A stretch of 64,000 bases of DNA from Saprospiraceae bacterium. GTDB lineage: Bacteria; Bacteroidota; Bacteroidia; Chitinophagales; Saprospiraceae. Shown here in pieces: positions 24,668-32,749 of this stretch. The stretch is from contig JAHDDO010000004.1 of the NCBI GenBank assembly GCA_020629315.1, forward strand, positions 48,383 to 112,382. The letters run 5' to 3'. The position numbers and the translations under genes are program-made. Every line of letters begins with the position of its first letter. Position 1 is the first letter of the stretch. The notes below the pieces were generated by a model. It saw only the letters and a program-made list of their open reading frames with translations, was not told the origin of the DNA and searched no databases.

Positions 24668-27334
24668 ATGAAGCAAAAGCTTCGTTATTTCATTGGTATT
24701 GCATTACTGTTTATTTCATTTGTCGAAATAACAGCACAAACGGTATTGCCAGATGAGGTAAAGATTGTCTATGCAGCGAATGACAAGCCGATCAGCCAGA
24801 TTATCAAAGAGGTAAGTAAAAAATCAGGCGTTAATATTTCTTTTCAAGACGAAATCTTTGAAGAAGACCGAGCCATTTCTATAGTTTCCCGAGGCAAACC
24901 TCTAGGTCGACTGCTTGAAGAAATCTTGCAAGGCACTGGAGTTAAATACCGTCTTATTGGCAATCAAATAGTATTAGTCAAAACATCTGATGTTATAAAG
25001 ACAAAGGAATTTACTATTAGTGGATTCATTTCCGATGCGATTTCAGGCGAGCGATTACCATTTGGAAGCGTTTATTTACACGACAAATCTAGAGGCGCTA
25101 CGGCCAATGAATTTGGCTTTTATACCTTTAAATCAAATGGGGGAGAGACTCATTTATATTTCTCTTACATAGGATATAAAATTGAAATTGTAGATTTTGA
25201 ATTAAAAGAAGACACAGAAATCAATATTCAATTAAATCCAAATGTTCAACTAAATGAAGTCATTGTAATTGAATCTAGTGAAACAGTAGAATCCGAAAAT
25301 GCGGATGTAGAAGATATTAGCATAGACGAACTACGTTCTTCTGTACCATTAGCTGGTGAACCTGACGTTTTGAGGATGTCGTATATGAAAGCCGGCATAA
25401 ATACGGGTGCAGATGGTTTTGGAGGTATGTCGGTTAGAGGCGGGTCAATAGACCAGAATCTCATAATGTTAGATGGTATACCTGTTTACAATGCCAATCA
25501 TGCTTTAGGTATTTTCTCAATATTTAATTCCGATGTAGTAAAGTCTACGAAATTATACAAAGCAGGTTTTCCATCTAGGTATAGTGGCCGCTTATCTTCA
25601 GTACTAGATGTAATTACCAGAGAAGGAAATAATCAAGAATTTCAAACACATGCATCTGTTGGTCTAATTTCTGCTAAAGCAGCTATTGAAGGGCCTTTAA
25701 CTAAAGGAAAATCATCCTTCTTATTAAGTGGTAGGAGAACTTATTTAGATCCATGGATTGGTTTATGGTCCAATGGTATTAATAGTAATGCATCAGAAGA
25801 AGGAGATACTGACACCTACTTTTATGATATCAATGCTAAGGTTAATTTTGATTTGGGTAAAAAAAGCAAGGCATTTATCAGCTTTTTTAATGGCCGGGAT
25901 GTGTTAAATAACCTTTCTGTAGTCACCGATGAAGATTCAAATCTTCAAACCCAAGACAGAAGACAAAGGGATTGGACTTTTTCGAACACATTAGCTACCG
26001 CACGTTGGAATTGGCAAATCAGCAATTCTACATTTTTGCAAAGTTCCTTTTATTACAGTCGCTATGATTTCGAATCATTCAACCTGTTAAGATATGATGC
26101 CATGAGTCTTCCAGATTCATCCTCAATCACTAATTATAGGGCCAATCTTTATGAAACAAATATCCAAGATGTAGGCGCCAAACTAAATATAGATTGGCTT
26201 GCCTCTAATAACCATACCTTTAGATTTGGTTATGATTTGATTCATCATAGATACAGACCTGGATTGGTAATAACTGATGATTCTAGAATGGAAATAGATA
26301 CAGATCTTCCCATTTTTTCATCAACCTTATCTAATCTCGTCGATGAAGCCCGGTATAGGGGTAATGAGCTGCGTATCTATGTCGAGGACCAAATTCGACT
26401 GTCAGATCGATGGCGCTTAAATCTGGGCATAAATCAAGCGTTTCACACCACTGCTACACGTGTATTTGCTATACCTGAACCAAGGATTTCGTTGCTCTAT
26501 GAAAATGGAGGATCTTTAATACGCGCGTCATATAGCCGGCTTTCTCAGTTTTCTCATTTACTTTCTAATGCCGGTTTTGGATTACCTGTGGATGTTTGGA
26601 TTCCTACAACAGATATAATTGAACCTGAAACCGCTTGGATTACGGCACTTGAGTTCCATCAAAAACTATCAAAATCACTATTATTCAGTGTAGAAGGGTA
26701 CTATAAACAACTTGATAATATTGCCAGATTTAATGAAGGAAGTTATTTGCGTATTGGTGATTTAACTAATTGGGAGAATAATGTACCGGTTGGGAAAGGA
26801 TTTGCTTATGGTATAGAAACAGGGCTTGAAAAAGATTTGGGTAGATGGACCTTCGGAGCTAACTACACCTGGTCCAAAGCCCTACGTGTTTTCGATGATC
26901 TCAATCTCGCAGACACCTTTGATTACAGATATGATCGACCCCATTTTGTAAAGTTTGGTAGTGTATACTCAATAAATAATAATGTGGAATTTTCAGTGAA
27001 TTGGGTGTATGGTTCAGGTAACCCGATTTCTTTACCTACTGATTTTGAGGAAGTTGAATTACCAAATGGTAAGATTGTCACCATATTTAATTACGACCAG
27101 AAAAATGGGATTCGCTTGCCTGCTTACCATAGAATGGACATTGGAATCAGCTTGTTCAACAACTATACATGGGGTAGACAAAAGGTTACATTTGGTGCCT
27201 ACAACGTTTATGCACGAAGAAATTTCCTATATGTTGACATAGAACGGAGCTTCAACGATGCTGTTTTATTCGACTTTAGAGGCGTTTATTTACTCTCACT
27301 TGTCCCTACTTTCAGCTTTTCACTGTCTTTTTAA
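24668..27334 (+). CDS. TonB-dependent receptor with STN signalling domain
   Basis: An 888-residue outer-membrane receptor. Signal peptide (1-23), STN domain (about 28-108, secretin/TonB short domain that contacts the FecR protein), carboxypeptidase-regulatory-like domain (about 117-200), plug (about 215-325, GGMSVRGGSIDQN and GRLSSVLDV motifs) and beta-barrel. It is preceded by its ECF sigma and anti-sigma genes and followed by a DUF4249 lipoprotein gene, so it both imports and senses its substrate, which is unknown. It is a paralogue of the 8080 receptor, which lacks the STN domain. Confidence 0.94.
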   Translation: MKQKLRYFIGIALLFISFVEITAQTVLPDEVKIVYAANDKPISQIIKEVSKKSGVNISFQDEIFEEDRAISIVSRGKPLGRLLEEILQGTGVKYRLIGNQIVLVKTSDVIKTKEFTISGFISDAISGERLPFGSVYLHDKSRGATANEFGFYTFKSNGGETHLYFSYIGYKIEIVDFELKEDTEINIQLNPNVQLNEVIVIESSETVESENADVEDISIDELRSSVPLAGEPDVLRMSYMKAGINTGADGFGGMSVRGGSIDQNLIMLDGIPVYNANHALGIFSIFNSDVVKSTKLYKAGFPSRYSGRLSSVLDVITREGNNQEFQTHASVGLISAKAAIEGPLTKGKSSFLLSGRRTYLDPWIGLWSNGINSNASEEGDTDTYFYDINAKVNFDLGKKSKAFISFFNGRDVLNNLSVVTDEDSNLQTQDRRQRDWTFSNTLATARWNWQISNSTFLQSSFYYSRYDFESFNLLRYDAMSLPDSSSITNYRANLYETNIQDVGAKLNIDWLASNNHTFRFGYDLIHHRYRPGLVITDDSRMEIDTDLPIFSSTLSNLVDEARYRGNELRIYVEDQIRLSDRWRLNLGINQAFHTTATRVFAIPEPRISLLYENGGSLIRASYSRLSQFSHLLSNAGFGLPVDVWIPTTDIIEPETAWITALEFHQKLSKSLLFSVEGYYKQLDNIARFNEGSYLRIGDLTNWENNVPVGKGFAYGIETGLEKDLGRWTFGANYTWSKALRVFDDLNLADTFDYRYDRPHFVKFGSVYSINNNVEFSVNWVYGSGNPISLPTDFEEVELPNGKIVTIFNYDQKNGIRLPAYHRMDIGISLFNNYTWGRQKVTFGAYNVYARRNFLYVDIERSFNDAVLFDFRGVYLLSLVPTFSFSLSF

Positions 27335-27449
27335 CATTTAATTGTTAAAAAAACTAGAATTTTATTGCAATTTGGATTGTATATTTCTATGGAAGATAAT
27401 CATTTAGTATTTTTACCATAAGAAAGGGTATAACCTAAAGTAACCTTAA

Positions 27450-28424
27450 TTGCCAAACACAAACCATATACGCCTACTCCTTTTGAGTGTAACAGCGGTA
27501 TTGCTTACTAGCTGTCAAGACTCCGTCAATTTTTTGGTGCCAGAGAGTGACCAGAAATTAAAAGTACTTAGCGAGCTTTTACCAGACCAAAAGGTAAAGG
27601 TTGAAGTATCTTCAACCATTCCAGTTCTTGCAGAAAAAGAATACTTAGATATAAATCAAGAAGTATCTGTCGTTATTAGCGATGGGGAAGGAGGCAGTAA
27701 AGAGTTAGATTTTGCACACAAGGCCGAAGAAGGAAACATGTCGGTTTTCGAGACTGATTATCCAATCATTCCGGGAAGGATTTATAATGTTTCTGTAAAT
27801 ACTCCATATGATGATGTCCTAGATGTTAGCGCCAATACTAAAGTGCCACCACCTTCCGAATTTGAGTATATCGACATGGAAGATTTTGTTGCAGTTAAAA
27901 ACCAATTTGACGCTAAACTACGATCATACACATATCAAGTTAGATTTAGCATCGATGCAAACGAAGATGAGCCGAATGCGGCTAGGTTTTATCACATCGT
28001 ACCATTACGAAGAGAAATTGTAATAGATGGACCTGGTACAAATGTGGGCACTTATACTGACAATTACTTCCATCATCAAAATTATATATTCCTAGAAGGT
28101 GGACATGCTTGTAGTACTATACGGACGAAACATGGATTCTTAGTCGACCGAGCTGAATTGGAAGAAGATGAGACTATTTTGGTCCAATTTGAATCATTTG
28201 AAGAGTTTAACGTTACTACAAATCAACATAAATGGCTGCATTGGGAATTATACGCTGTTACGGATCAATTCCATTCATATCACAAAGCGGTTAGTGCAGC
28301 TGTCAATGCTAATTCATACAACATCGAAGAAACGGTTATAGATCGAAGTAATGTTGTAAATGGACGAGGCCTCGTTACAGGCATGTCAATGTCTATTGAT
28401 TCTATATTAATTAAAAGGAATTAA
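27450..28424 (+). CDS. DUF4249 family lipoprotein, partner of the sensing TonB receptor
   Basis: A 324-residue protein with a lipoprotein signal ending at the cysteine in LLTSCQD (Cys22) and a beta-rich body of the DUF4249 type. An in-frame TAA at 27447 sits directly before the first codon, so TTG 27450 is the likely start; it gives a complete signal peptide. Paralogous in role to the 10428 gene. The 115-base gap after the receptor contains a weak AT-only inverted repeat over the receptor stop codon (27328-27351) but no strong terminator, so co-transcription is plausible. Confidence 0.82.
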   Translation: MPNTNHIRLLLLSVTAVLLTSCQDSVNFLVPESDQKLKVLSELLPDQKVKVEVSSTIPVLAEKEYLDINQEVSVVISDGEGGSKELDFAHKAEEGNMSVFETDYPIIPGRIYNVSVNTPYDDVLDVSANTKVPPPSEFEYIDMEDFVAVKNQFDAKLRSYTYQVRFSIDANEDEPNAARFYHIVPLRREIVIDGPGTNVGTYTDNYFHHQNYIFLEGGHACSTIRTKHGFLVDRAELEEDETILVQFESFEEFNVTTNQHKWLHWELYAVTDQFHSYHKAVSAAVNANSYNIEETVIDRSNVVNGRGLVTGMSMSIDSILIKRN

Positions 28425-28454
28425 TATTTCTACTCTCTTTAGCTTCATTTAATC

Positions 28455-28485
28455 TTTGTAAAAACTAAAATTGATTGTAGATTTG
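28455..28485 (+). promoter_or_regulatory. Promoter of tRNA-Ser
   Basis: TTTG (28455-28458), 19 bases, TAGATTTG (28478-28485). A near-perfect Bacteroidota promoter ending ten bases before the tRNA. Confidence 0.72.
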
Positions 28486-28495
28486 CAGTCGCTCC

Positions 28496-28583
28496 GGAAG
28501 AGTGGCAGAGCTGGTTGAATGCACCGGTCTTGAAAACCGGCGTACGTTAACGCGTACCGGGGGTTCGAATCCCTCCTCTTCCG
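28496..28583 (+). tRNA. tRNA-Ser (TGA anticodon)
   Basis: Class II tRNA with acceptor stem GGAAGAG/CTCTTCC, anticodon stem CCGGT/ACCGG around TGA (Ser), a long variable arm (about 28536-28558, with CGTAC/GTACG-type pairing) and a TTCGAAT T-loop. Discriminator G at 28583; CCA is not encoded. Confidence 0.96.
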
Positions 28584-28584
28584 C

Positions 28585-28614
28585 AAAGGATCTAAGCTTG
28601 CTTAGGTCCTTTTT
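28585..28614 (+). terminator. Intrinsic terminator after tRNA-Ser
   Basis: A 12-base-pair stem (28585-28596 with 28601-28612, one wobble) with a CTTG loop and a T-run at 28610-28614. It abuts the stop codon of the opposite-strand small membrane gene. Confidence 0.88.
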
Positions 28615-28816
28615 ATTTACCCTCAAGAAAAGGTATACCTAACCATACAAATAGGATAAATAAGAATAAAAAGAGAATAGGCATTTTAAAAATATCCAAT
28701 ATTCTAGGACCATTTTTTCCCTCTTTATCCCATTCGAATTCAACAAGTTTTAACACAGATTGAATTAAAGTAATCACAAATCCAGAGGATAAGACTAGAA
28801 ATAGTAGTGGTATCAT
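28613..28816 (-). CDS. Small membrane protein, hypothetical
   Basis: A 67-residue protein with two hydrophobic helices (about 2-24 and 44-63) separated by a charged loop (EFEWDKEGKNGPR). The composition is that of a genuine small membrane protein and no better frame exists on the other strand. The family is not recognised. It ends against the tRNA-Ser terminator. It could still be a chance frame. Confidence 0.5.
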   Translation of the reverse strand: MIPLLFLVLSSGFVITLIQSVLKLVEFEWDKEGKNGPRILDIFKMPILFLFLFILFVWLGIPFLEGK

Positions 28817-28966
28817 AATACTTATATTAATCTAGCTTTTGAAAAGCAGTGTATCAATTATTAAGTTTGAAGATAAGATATGGAATTCGAAAGTTCTGAA
28901 AGCCTATAAGAATCCAATTTTAGCAATATCAATTAAAAATAGAACCCATATTTTAGATTATATTCT

Positions 28967-29641
28967 ATGAAGGTACCCTTGATAAAAACCTATTTTGACC
29001 AAGCTATTGCAAAACTAGAGGATGGCCCTCAATTTGCTATCACTTGGCAAAATATGCATAGCCATTTCTCTAAAAATTGGGATATAGAAGCCTTAGATTT
29101 TCTAAATATGTATTCTTCTTCTATCGAAAGTCAGATTTCTAGAAGGTTATGGAAGCGAGAGGATTGGTACCCAAAAGAAGTAATGGAGAAATGTATTACT
29201 CTTGATAAAGAGTTTGTGAGATCTATTTTTAAAGACTTATTTCATCCTTCGAAAGATTTAAATATGAGGATGAGTAGATTCTCTTATCATTGTGACATCT
29301 TATTAAAAGAAGCACAATCAAAAGGAAGCACTTTCATAGATCACTATCATAATGGCTTTGAAATGCCTTTTTTGTATTTAAATCTTCAGGATCCTGAAAA
29401 TTATGGAGTATTTAAAAAACAAGCATTCGAAAGATTCCTAAATAGTGTGGAAAGTAAACGGCCTTCTATTATTGAAGCTTCTCAGGTTGCTATAATATTC
29501 AAAGTTTTACACACCCTACTATCAAGCTATGATCCTTTTGTAAAAGCTATTGAAAAATGGCAGCAATCAATGCAACTTGAACCACTGCCTGTTGTTGTAT
29601 GGTCTTCTCTTTGTATACTTGCGCTAGACAATGCAAACTAA
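28967..29641 (+). CDS. Hypothetical protein, first gene of the GGT-like operon
   Basis: A 224-residue soluble protein, mostly helical by composition, with no signal peptide. Features include several His-containing stretches (YHCDILLKEA, FIDHYHNGFEMP) and many aromatic residues. The family is not recognised. Its last 11 bases overlap the start of the GGT-like gene, so the two are translationally coupled and may form a complex or act on one pathway. Confidence 0.75.
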   Translation: MKVPLIKTYFDQAIAKLEDGPQFAITWQNMHSHFSKNWDIEALDFLNMYSSSIESQISRRLWKREDWYPKEVMEKCITLDKEFVRSIFKDLFHPSKDLNMRMSRFSYHCDILLKEAQSKGSTFIDHYHNGFEMPFLYLNLQDPENYGVFKKQAFERFLNSVESKRPSIIEASQVAIIFKVLHTLLSSYDPFVKAIEKWQQSMQLEPLPVVVWSSLCILALDNAN

Positions 29642-31124
29642 TAAGATTAAATACGCTATATCCTCAGGACATCATCTCACCAGCAAGGTGATCGAGGAGG
29701 TAATGCTAGCCGGTGGAAATGCGTATGATGGTTTAATCGCAGGCTTTTGTGCAATGACTATTACTGAACCTGCAATGGCGTCAATGCTCGCCGGTGGTTT
29801 TGTCAATGTTTTAGAGTCAAATGGCAAGAATTTCATATTGGACTTTTTCTGCCAAACCCCCATTAACAAAAGAAATAGCAACAACAAATACGATGAAATT
29901 ATCGTGGATTTTGGAGAGAGTCAAGAAACATTTTATGCTGGCCCAGCTAGTATAGCTGTTTCGGGAGCCGTTAAAATGATACATTACTTCCTACGATATT
30001 ACTGTAAACTTCCATTAAAAGAATTGGTCCAGCCGGCTATGTCATTAGCCAATGACGGAGTGAAATTGACCGATTTTCAAGCCGAGGACCTTCAGTTATT
30101 ACGGCACATATTTGGACTAAACTCTAGTGGACGTGATATTTTCTTTGTCGAAGAAAGATGTAAAGGGGTAGGAGAAAACATCCAAATGAAAGAATTTGGT
30201 GATTTCTTAGATTACTTTGCCAATCAACCTGCTGAGTGGTTTTACAAAGATCATGTAGCAAAAGAAATTTCAAAGTATTGTACTGAAGCAGGTGGGGCCC
30301 TTACCATGATGGACTTTTCAGAGTATGAATTGCATTTCTCTACACCTCATGAATTTGAATATGCAAACAAGACATGTTCCGTGGTTCCATTGCCTTCATT
30401 GGGCGGGGGCTTACTGCACCTGTTTTTAAATACCCTATCAAAATCAAACTATTCGTTTTTTTCAAAAGAACATACAGAAGCCTTACTAAATGGCTTTGAC
30501 AATTGTTACCCCTTTCTGAAAGATGGCCAAAAACTTTTTTCAAAATTAAATGGTGATAGTGAACAAGGAAATACGCCTACGATAATTCCAGGAGGAACCT
30601 CTCATTTCAACATTCTAGATAAATATGGAAATGCAGTATCACTTTCCGTTTCTATTGGTGAAGGGAGTGGTTTTTTTGTGCCTGGCACTCAAATACATGC
30701 AAACAATATGCTTGGTGAAACGGCTCTTTTACCATCTGGCTTGGATTCTTGGATACCCAATACTAGGTTAAATTCCATGATGTGTCCCACCTTTGTGTTT
30801 GGAGAAAATAGAGAATTAGAACTAATGTGTGGGACAGGTGGAGCTACTAGAATCCCATTTTCTATTGCACAGGTTCTAGATGGATATTACAGAGGTAATT
30901 TAGAATTATTAGAAGCGATACATGCACCAAGAATGTATAAGAAAGCGGAGGTATGTTATGCAGAGAAAGGATTAGATTTAAGTGGCGTAGCCTCAGATGT
31001 AAATCTTAAAGTCTGGTCTGATTTAGAACTTTTATTTGGGGGTGTACACGCGATATCGATAAAAGATTCTTCGGCGTTTGGAGATTCAAGACGCGAAGGA
31101 GATGCAATCATTACATACTATTAA
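29631..31124 (+). CDS. Gamma-glutamyltransferase-like Ntn hydrolase, divergent
   Basis: A 497-residue member of the gamma-glutamyltransferase (GGT) superfamily, which self-cleaves to expose a catalytic Thr. The candidate nucleophile is Thr323 in GGTSHFN, equivalent to the TTHxS motif of E. coli GGT. The N-terminal part has the family GGNAYDG and ITEPAMASMLAGG motifs, and the end has CGTGGATR matching GSPGGSR. Residues that hold the glutamyl group look changed: the Arg of the canonical RETAP motif is absent (CQTPI), the usual PLSSM reads LNSMM, and the Asp of NNxMDD aligns with Glu. No signal peptide is visible, unlike periplasmic GGT. A different acyl substrate is likely. Confidence 0.82.
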   Translation: MQTNKIKYAISSGHHLTSKVIEEVMLAGGNAYDGLIAGFCAMTITEPAMASMLAGGFVNVLESNGKNFILDFFCQTPINKRNSNNKYDEIIVDFGESQETFYAGPASIAVSGAVKMIHYFLRYYCKLPLKELVQPAMSLANDGVKLTDFQAEDLQLLRHIFGLNSSGRDIFFVEERCKGVGENIQMKEFGDFLDYFANQPAEWFYKDHVAKEISKYCTEAGGALTMMDFSEYELHFSTPHEFEYANKTCSVVPLPSLGGGLLHLFLNTLSKSNYSFFSKEHTEALLNGFDNCYPFLKDGQKLFSKLNGDSEQGNTPTIIPGGTSHFNILDKYGNAVSLSVSIGEGSGFFVPGTQIHANNMLGETALLPSGLDSWIPNTRLNSMMCPTFVFGENRELELMCGTGGATRIPFSIAQVLDGYYRGNLELLEAIHAPRMYKKAEVCYAEKGLDLSGVASDVNLKVWSDLELLFGGVHAISIKDSSAFGDSRREGDAIITYY

Positions 31125-31126
31125 AC

Positions 31127-31648
31127 ATGAATAGACAATATCCGATTGGTAAAAGTACGTTCAATCCCCACTACTCAGAGGAGTCCCTGCATTCCGCCGT
31201 ATCGTATTTAGAAGGCTTTCCCCACATCTTGTCAGAAAGGTTGGCAGAGATATCCAAAGCGAGCTTAGGCAATACATATAGATTAGGCGGATGGAATATT
31301 GCTCAAATAGTACATCATTTAGCAGATTCTCACTCAAATGCGTTAATCCGATTTAAATGGACATTGACAGAAAATGAACCTACGATAAAAGCATATAATG
31401 AGAAAGCATGGGCAGAATTACCAGATGCTCAGAATGATAACCTTGAACCATCATTACAAATGCTCAAAGGCATTCACAGTCGCTTGGTGGCGCTTTTGCG
31501 TGGACTGGAAGGACATAGCTATAAAAGACGGTTTTATCATCCAGAATCTAACGAATGGGTATGTTTAGATCAACTCTTATTTCAATATGAATGGCATTCA
31601 AAACACCATCTAAAACACATTGATATAGCTATAAATGATCCTCAATGA
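31127..31648 (+). CDS. DinB/YfiT-type putative metal-dependent thiol S-transferase
   Basis: A 173-residue four-helix-bundle protein of the DinB/YfiT superfamily. The GGWNIAQIVHHLADSH motif and the WHSKHHLKH motif provide a nickel or zinc triad, probably His64, His157 and His161 (HxxxH spacing as in Bacillus YfiT). Some members (BstA) transfer bacillithiol to electrophiles; others are uncharacterised hydrolases. Starts two bases after the GGT-like stop and overlaps the DUF983 start by four bases (ATGA). A role in low-molecular-weight thiol chemistry is inference. Confidence 0.85.
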   Translation: MNRQYPIGKSTFNPHYSEESLHSAVSYLEGFPHILSERLAEISKASLGNTYRLGGWNIAQIVHHLADSHSNALIRFKWTLTENEPTIKAYNEKAWAELPDAQNDNLEPSLQMLKGIHSRLVALLRGLEGHSYKRRFYHPESNEWVCLDQLLFQYEWHSKHHLKHIDIAINDPQ

Positions 31649-32028
31649 AATTGAAACGCATACTGAATTGGTTTAAAAGTACCTGGCGGTATACTTGTCC
31701 TAGATGTCAGAAGGGAGAAATGTTCATTAAACCATTAAACTTGAGTAAACCCTTAGCGATGAATGAAGTTTGTGGACATTGTGGTCAACAATTCGAACCT
31801 GAACCAGGATATTATTTTGGTGCCATGTTTATCTCGTATATAGTAGGTTCCTTTATTGTATTACCTATAGCCTTGGTATTAGTATTTGTATTTGATTACA
31901 CAGTGGAGGCTGCTATCCTGTGGGTAATACTACTAGGTGCCTTACTTTATCTCAAATTACTAAGAGGTGCTAGATCTTTGTGGATTCATTTATTAGTTAA
32001 ATATGAAGAAACAGATGCGAAGAATTAA
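31645..32028 (+). CDS. DUF983 family zinc-ribbon membrane protein
   Basis: A 127-residue protein. A cytoplasmic zinc ribbon (Cys18, Cys21, Cys43, Cys46) precedes two or three transmembrane helices (about 55-105), the DUF983 layout. Function unknown; relatives are often near cytochrome oxidase genes in alphaproteobacteria. It is the last gene of the four-gene operon starting at 28967, with its ATG overlapping the previous stop. Shares a TTAA double stop with the convergent response regulator gene. Confidence 0.85.
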   Translation: MKLKRILNWFKSTWRYTCPRCQKGEMFIKPLNLSKPLAMNEVCGHCGQQFEPEPGYYFGAMFISYIVGSFIVLPIALVLVFVFDYTVEAAILWVILLGALLYLKLLRGARSLWIHLLVKYEETDAKN

Positions 32029-32663
32029 ACAAGCAATTCTTTTCGCTCTATAGCCCACTTTAGCAAACTGTTATGCCCACCTTCCAACTTTAGTTTTTTA
32101 CAAATGTTGGATCTATGGTTTTCAACGGTTTTCTTACTGATAAATAACAATTCTGAAATTTCAGTACTGGTCTTTGCTTGAGCCACTAACTGAAGAACTT
32201 TCTTTTCTGTTGGTGTAAAAGAATCATATTCAGGAATGGTTTCCTTTTGTTCTAATACCTCATTTAGTTTACTGCTAAAATAGAATTGATCCTCTTGAAC
32301 AGATTGAATGCACTCTTTAATTTCATCAAGAGCGAATTCTTTTAAAAGGTAGCCATGACATCCCAAACTTTTAGCTTTTTCAAAGAGATCCTTTTCCTTA
32401 TGCAGGGTTAAGATGACCATTTTAGTGCTTTTATCCAGCGACTTGATCTTCTCTACCACCTCTAGTCCATTAAAGTAAGGCATGTCAATATCCAGAATAG
32501 CAATATCAATGTCGTTTTCAATAATGGAATTTAAAGCTTGCATTCCATTACTTACTTGAGCAACAACATCACAATTTTCTATATTACCTACATAATCAGC
32601 CAATCCATTCAACAAGATAGGGTGATCATCAGCTAAAAGAATCTTAAGGGTTTCATTTTTCAT
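32025..32663 (-). CDS. NarL/LuxR-type response regulator, orphan
   Basis: A 212-residue response regulator starting at ATG 32663. The frame remains open to 32714, but the longer N-terminus is not receiver-like; ATG 32672 is the alternative. The receiver domain has the acidic pair DD (12-13), phospho-acceptor Asp58 (LDIDMP) and a conserved Lys. The C-terminal LuxR helix-turn-helix contains LTPTEKKVLQL-like and SKKTVENHRSNI motifs. No histidine kinase is adjacent. The upstream neighbour on the same strand carries a propeller domain of the kind found in kinase sensors, fused instead to OmpA. Confidence 0.92.
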   Translation of the reverse strand: MKNETLKILLADDHPILLNGLADYVGNIENCDVVAQVSNGMQALNSIIENDIDIAILDIDMPYFNGLEVVEKIKSLDKSTKMVILTLHKEKDLFEKAKSLGCHGYLLKEFALDEIKECIQSVQEDQFYFSSKLNEVLEQKETIPEYDSFTPTEKKVLQLVAQAKTSTEISELLFISKKTVENHRSNICKKLKLEGGHNSLLKWAIERKELLV

Positions 32664-32749
32664 TTCTACCATAGGTCTATACCGTTGATAGGGCGCGTCT
32701 GTGCTGTGTAACACAAAATTAATACAATTGTAGGATAATTTAGGTTCAA

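Noticed and set aside
27328-27351. AT-only inverted repeat over the end of the second TonB receptor as terminator
   Set aside because: The stem contains almost no G-C pairs and is followed by A residues, so it would be a very weak terminator; the downstream gene is probably co-transcribed.
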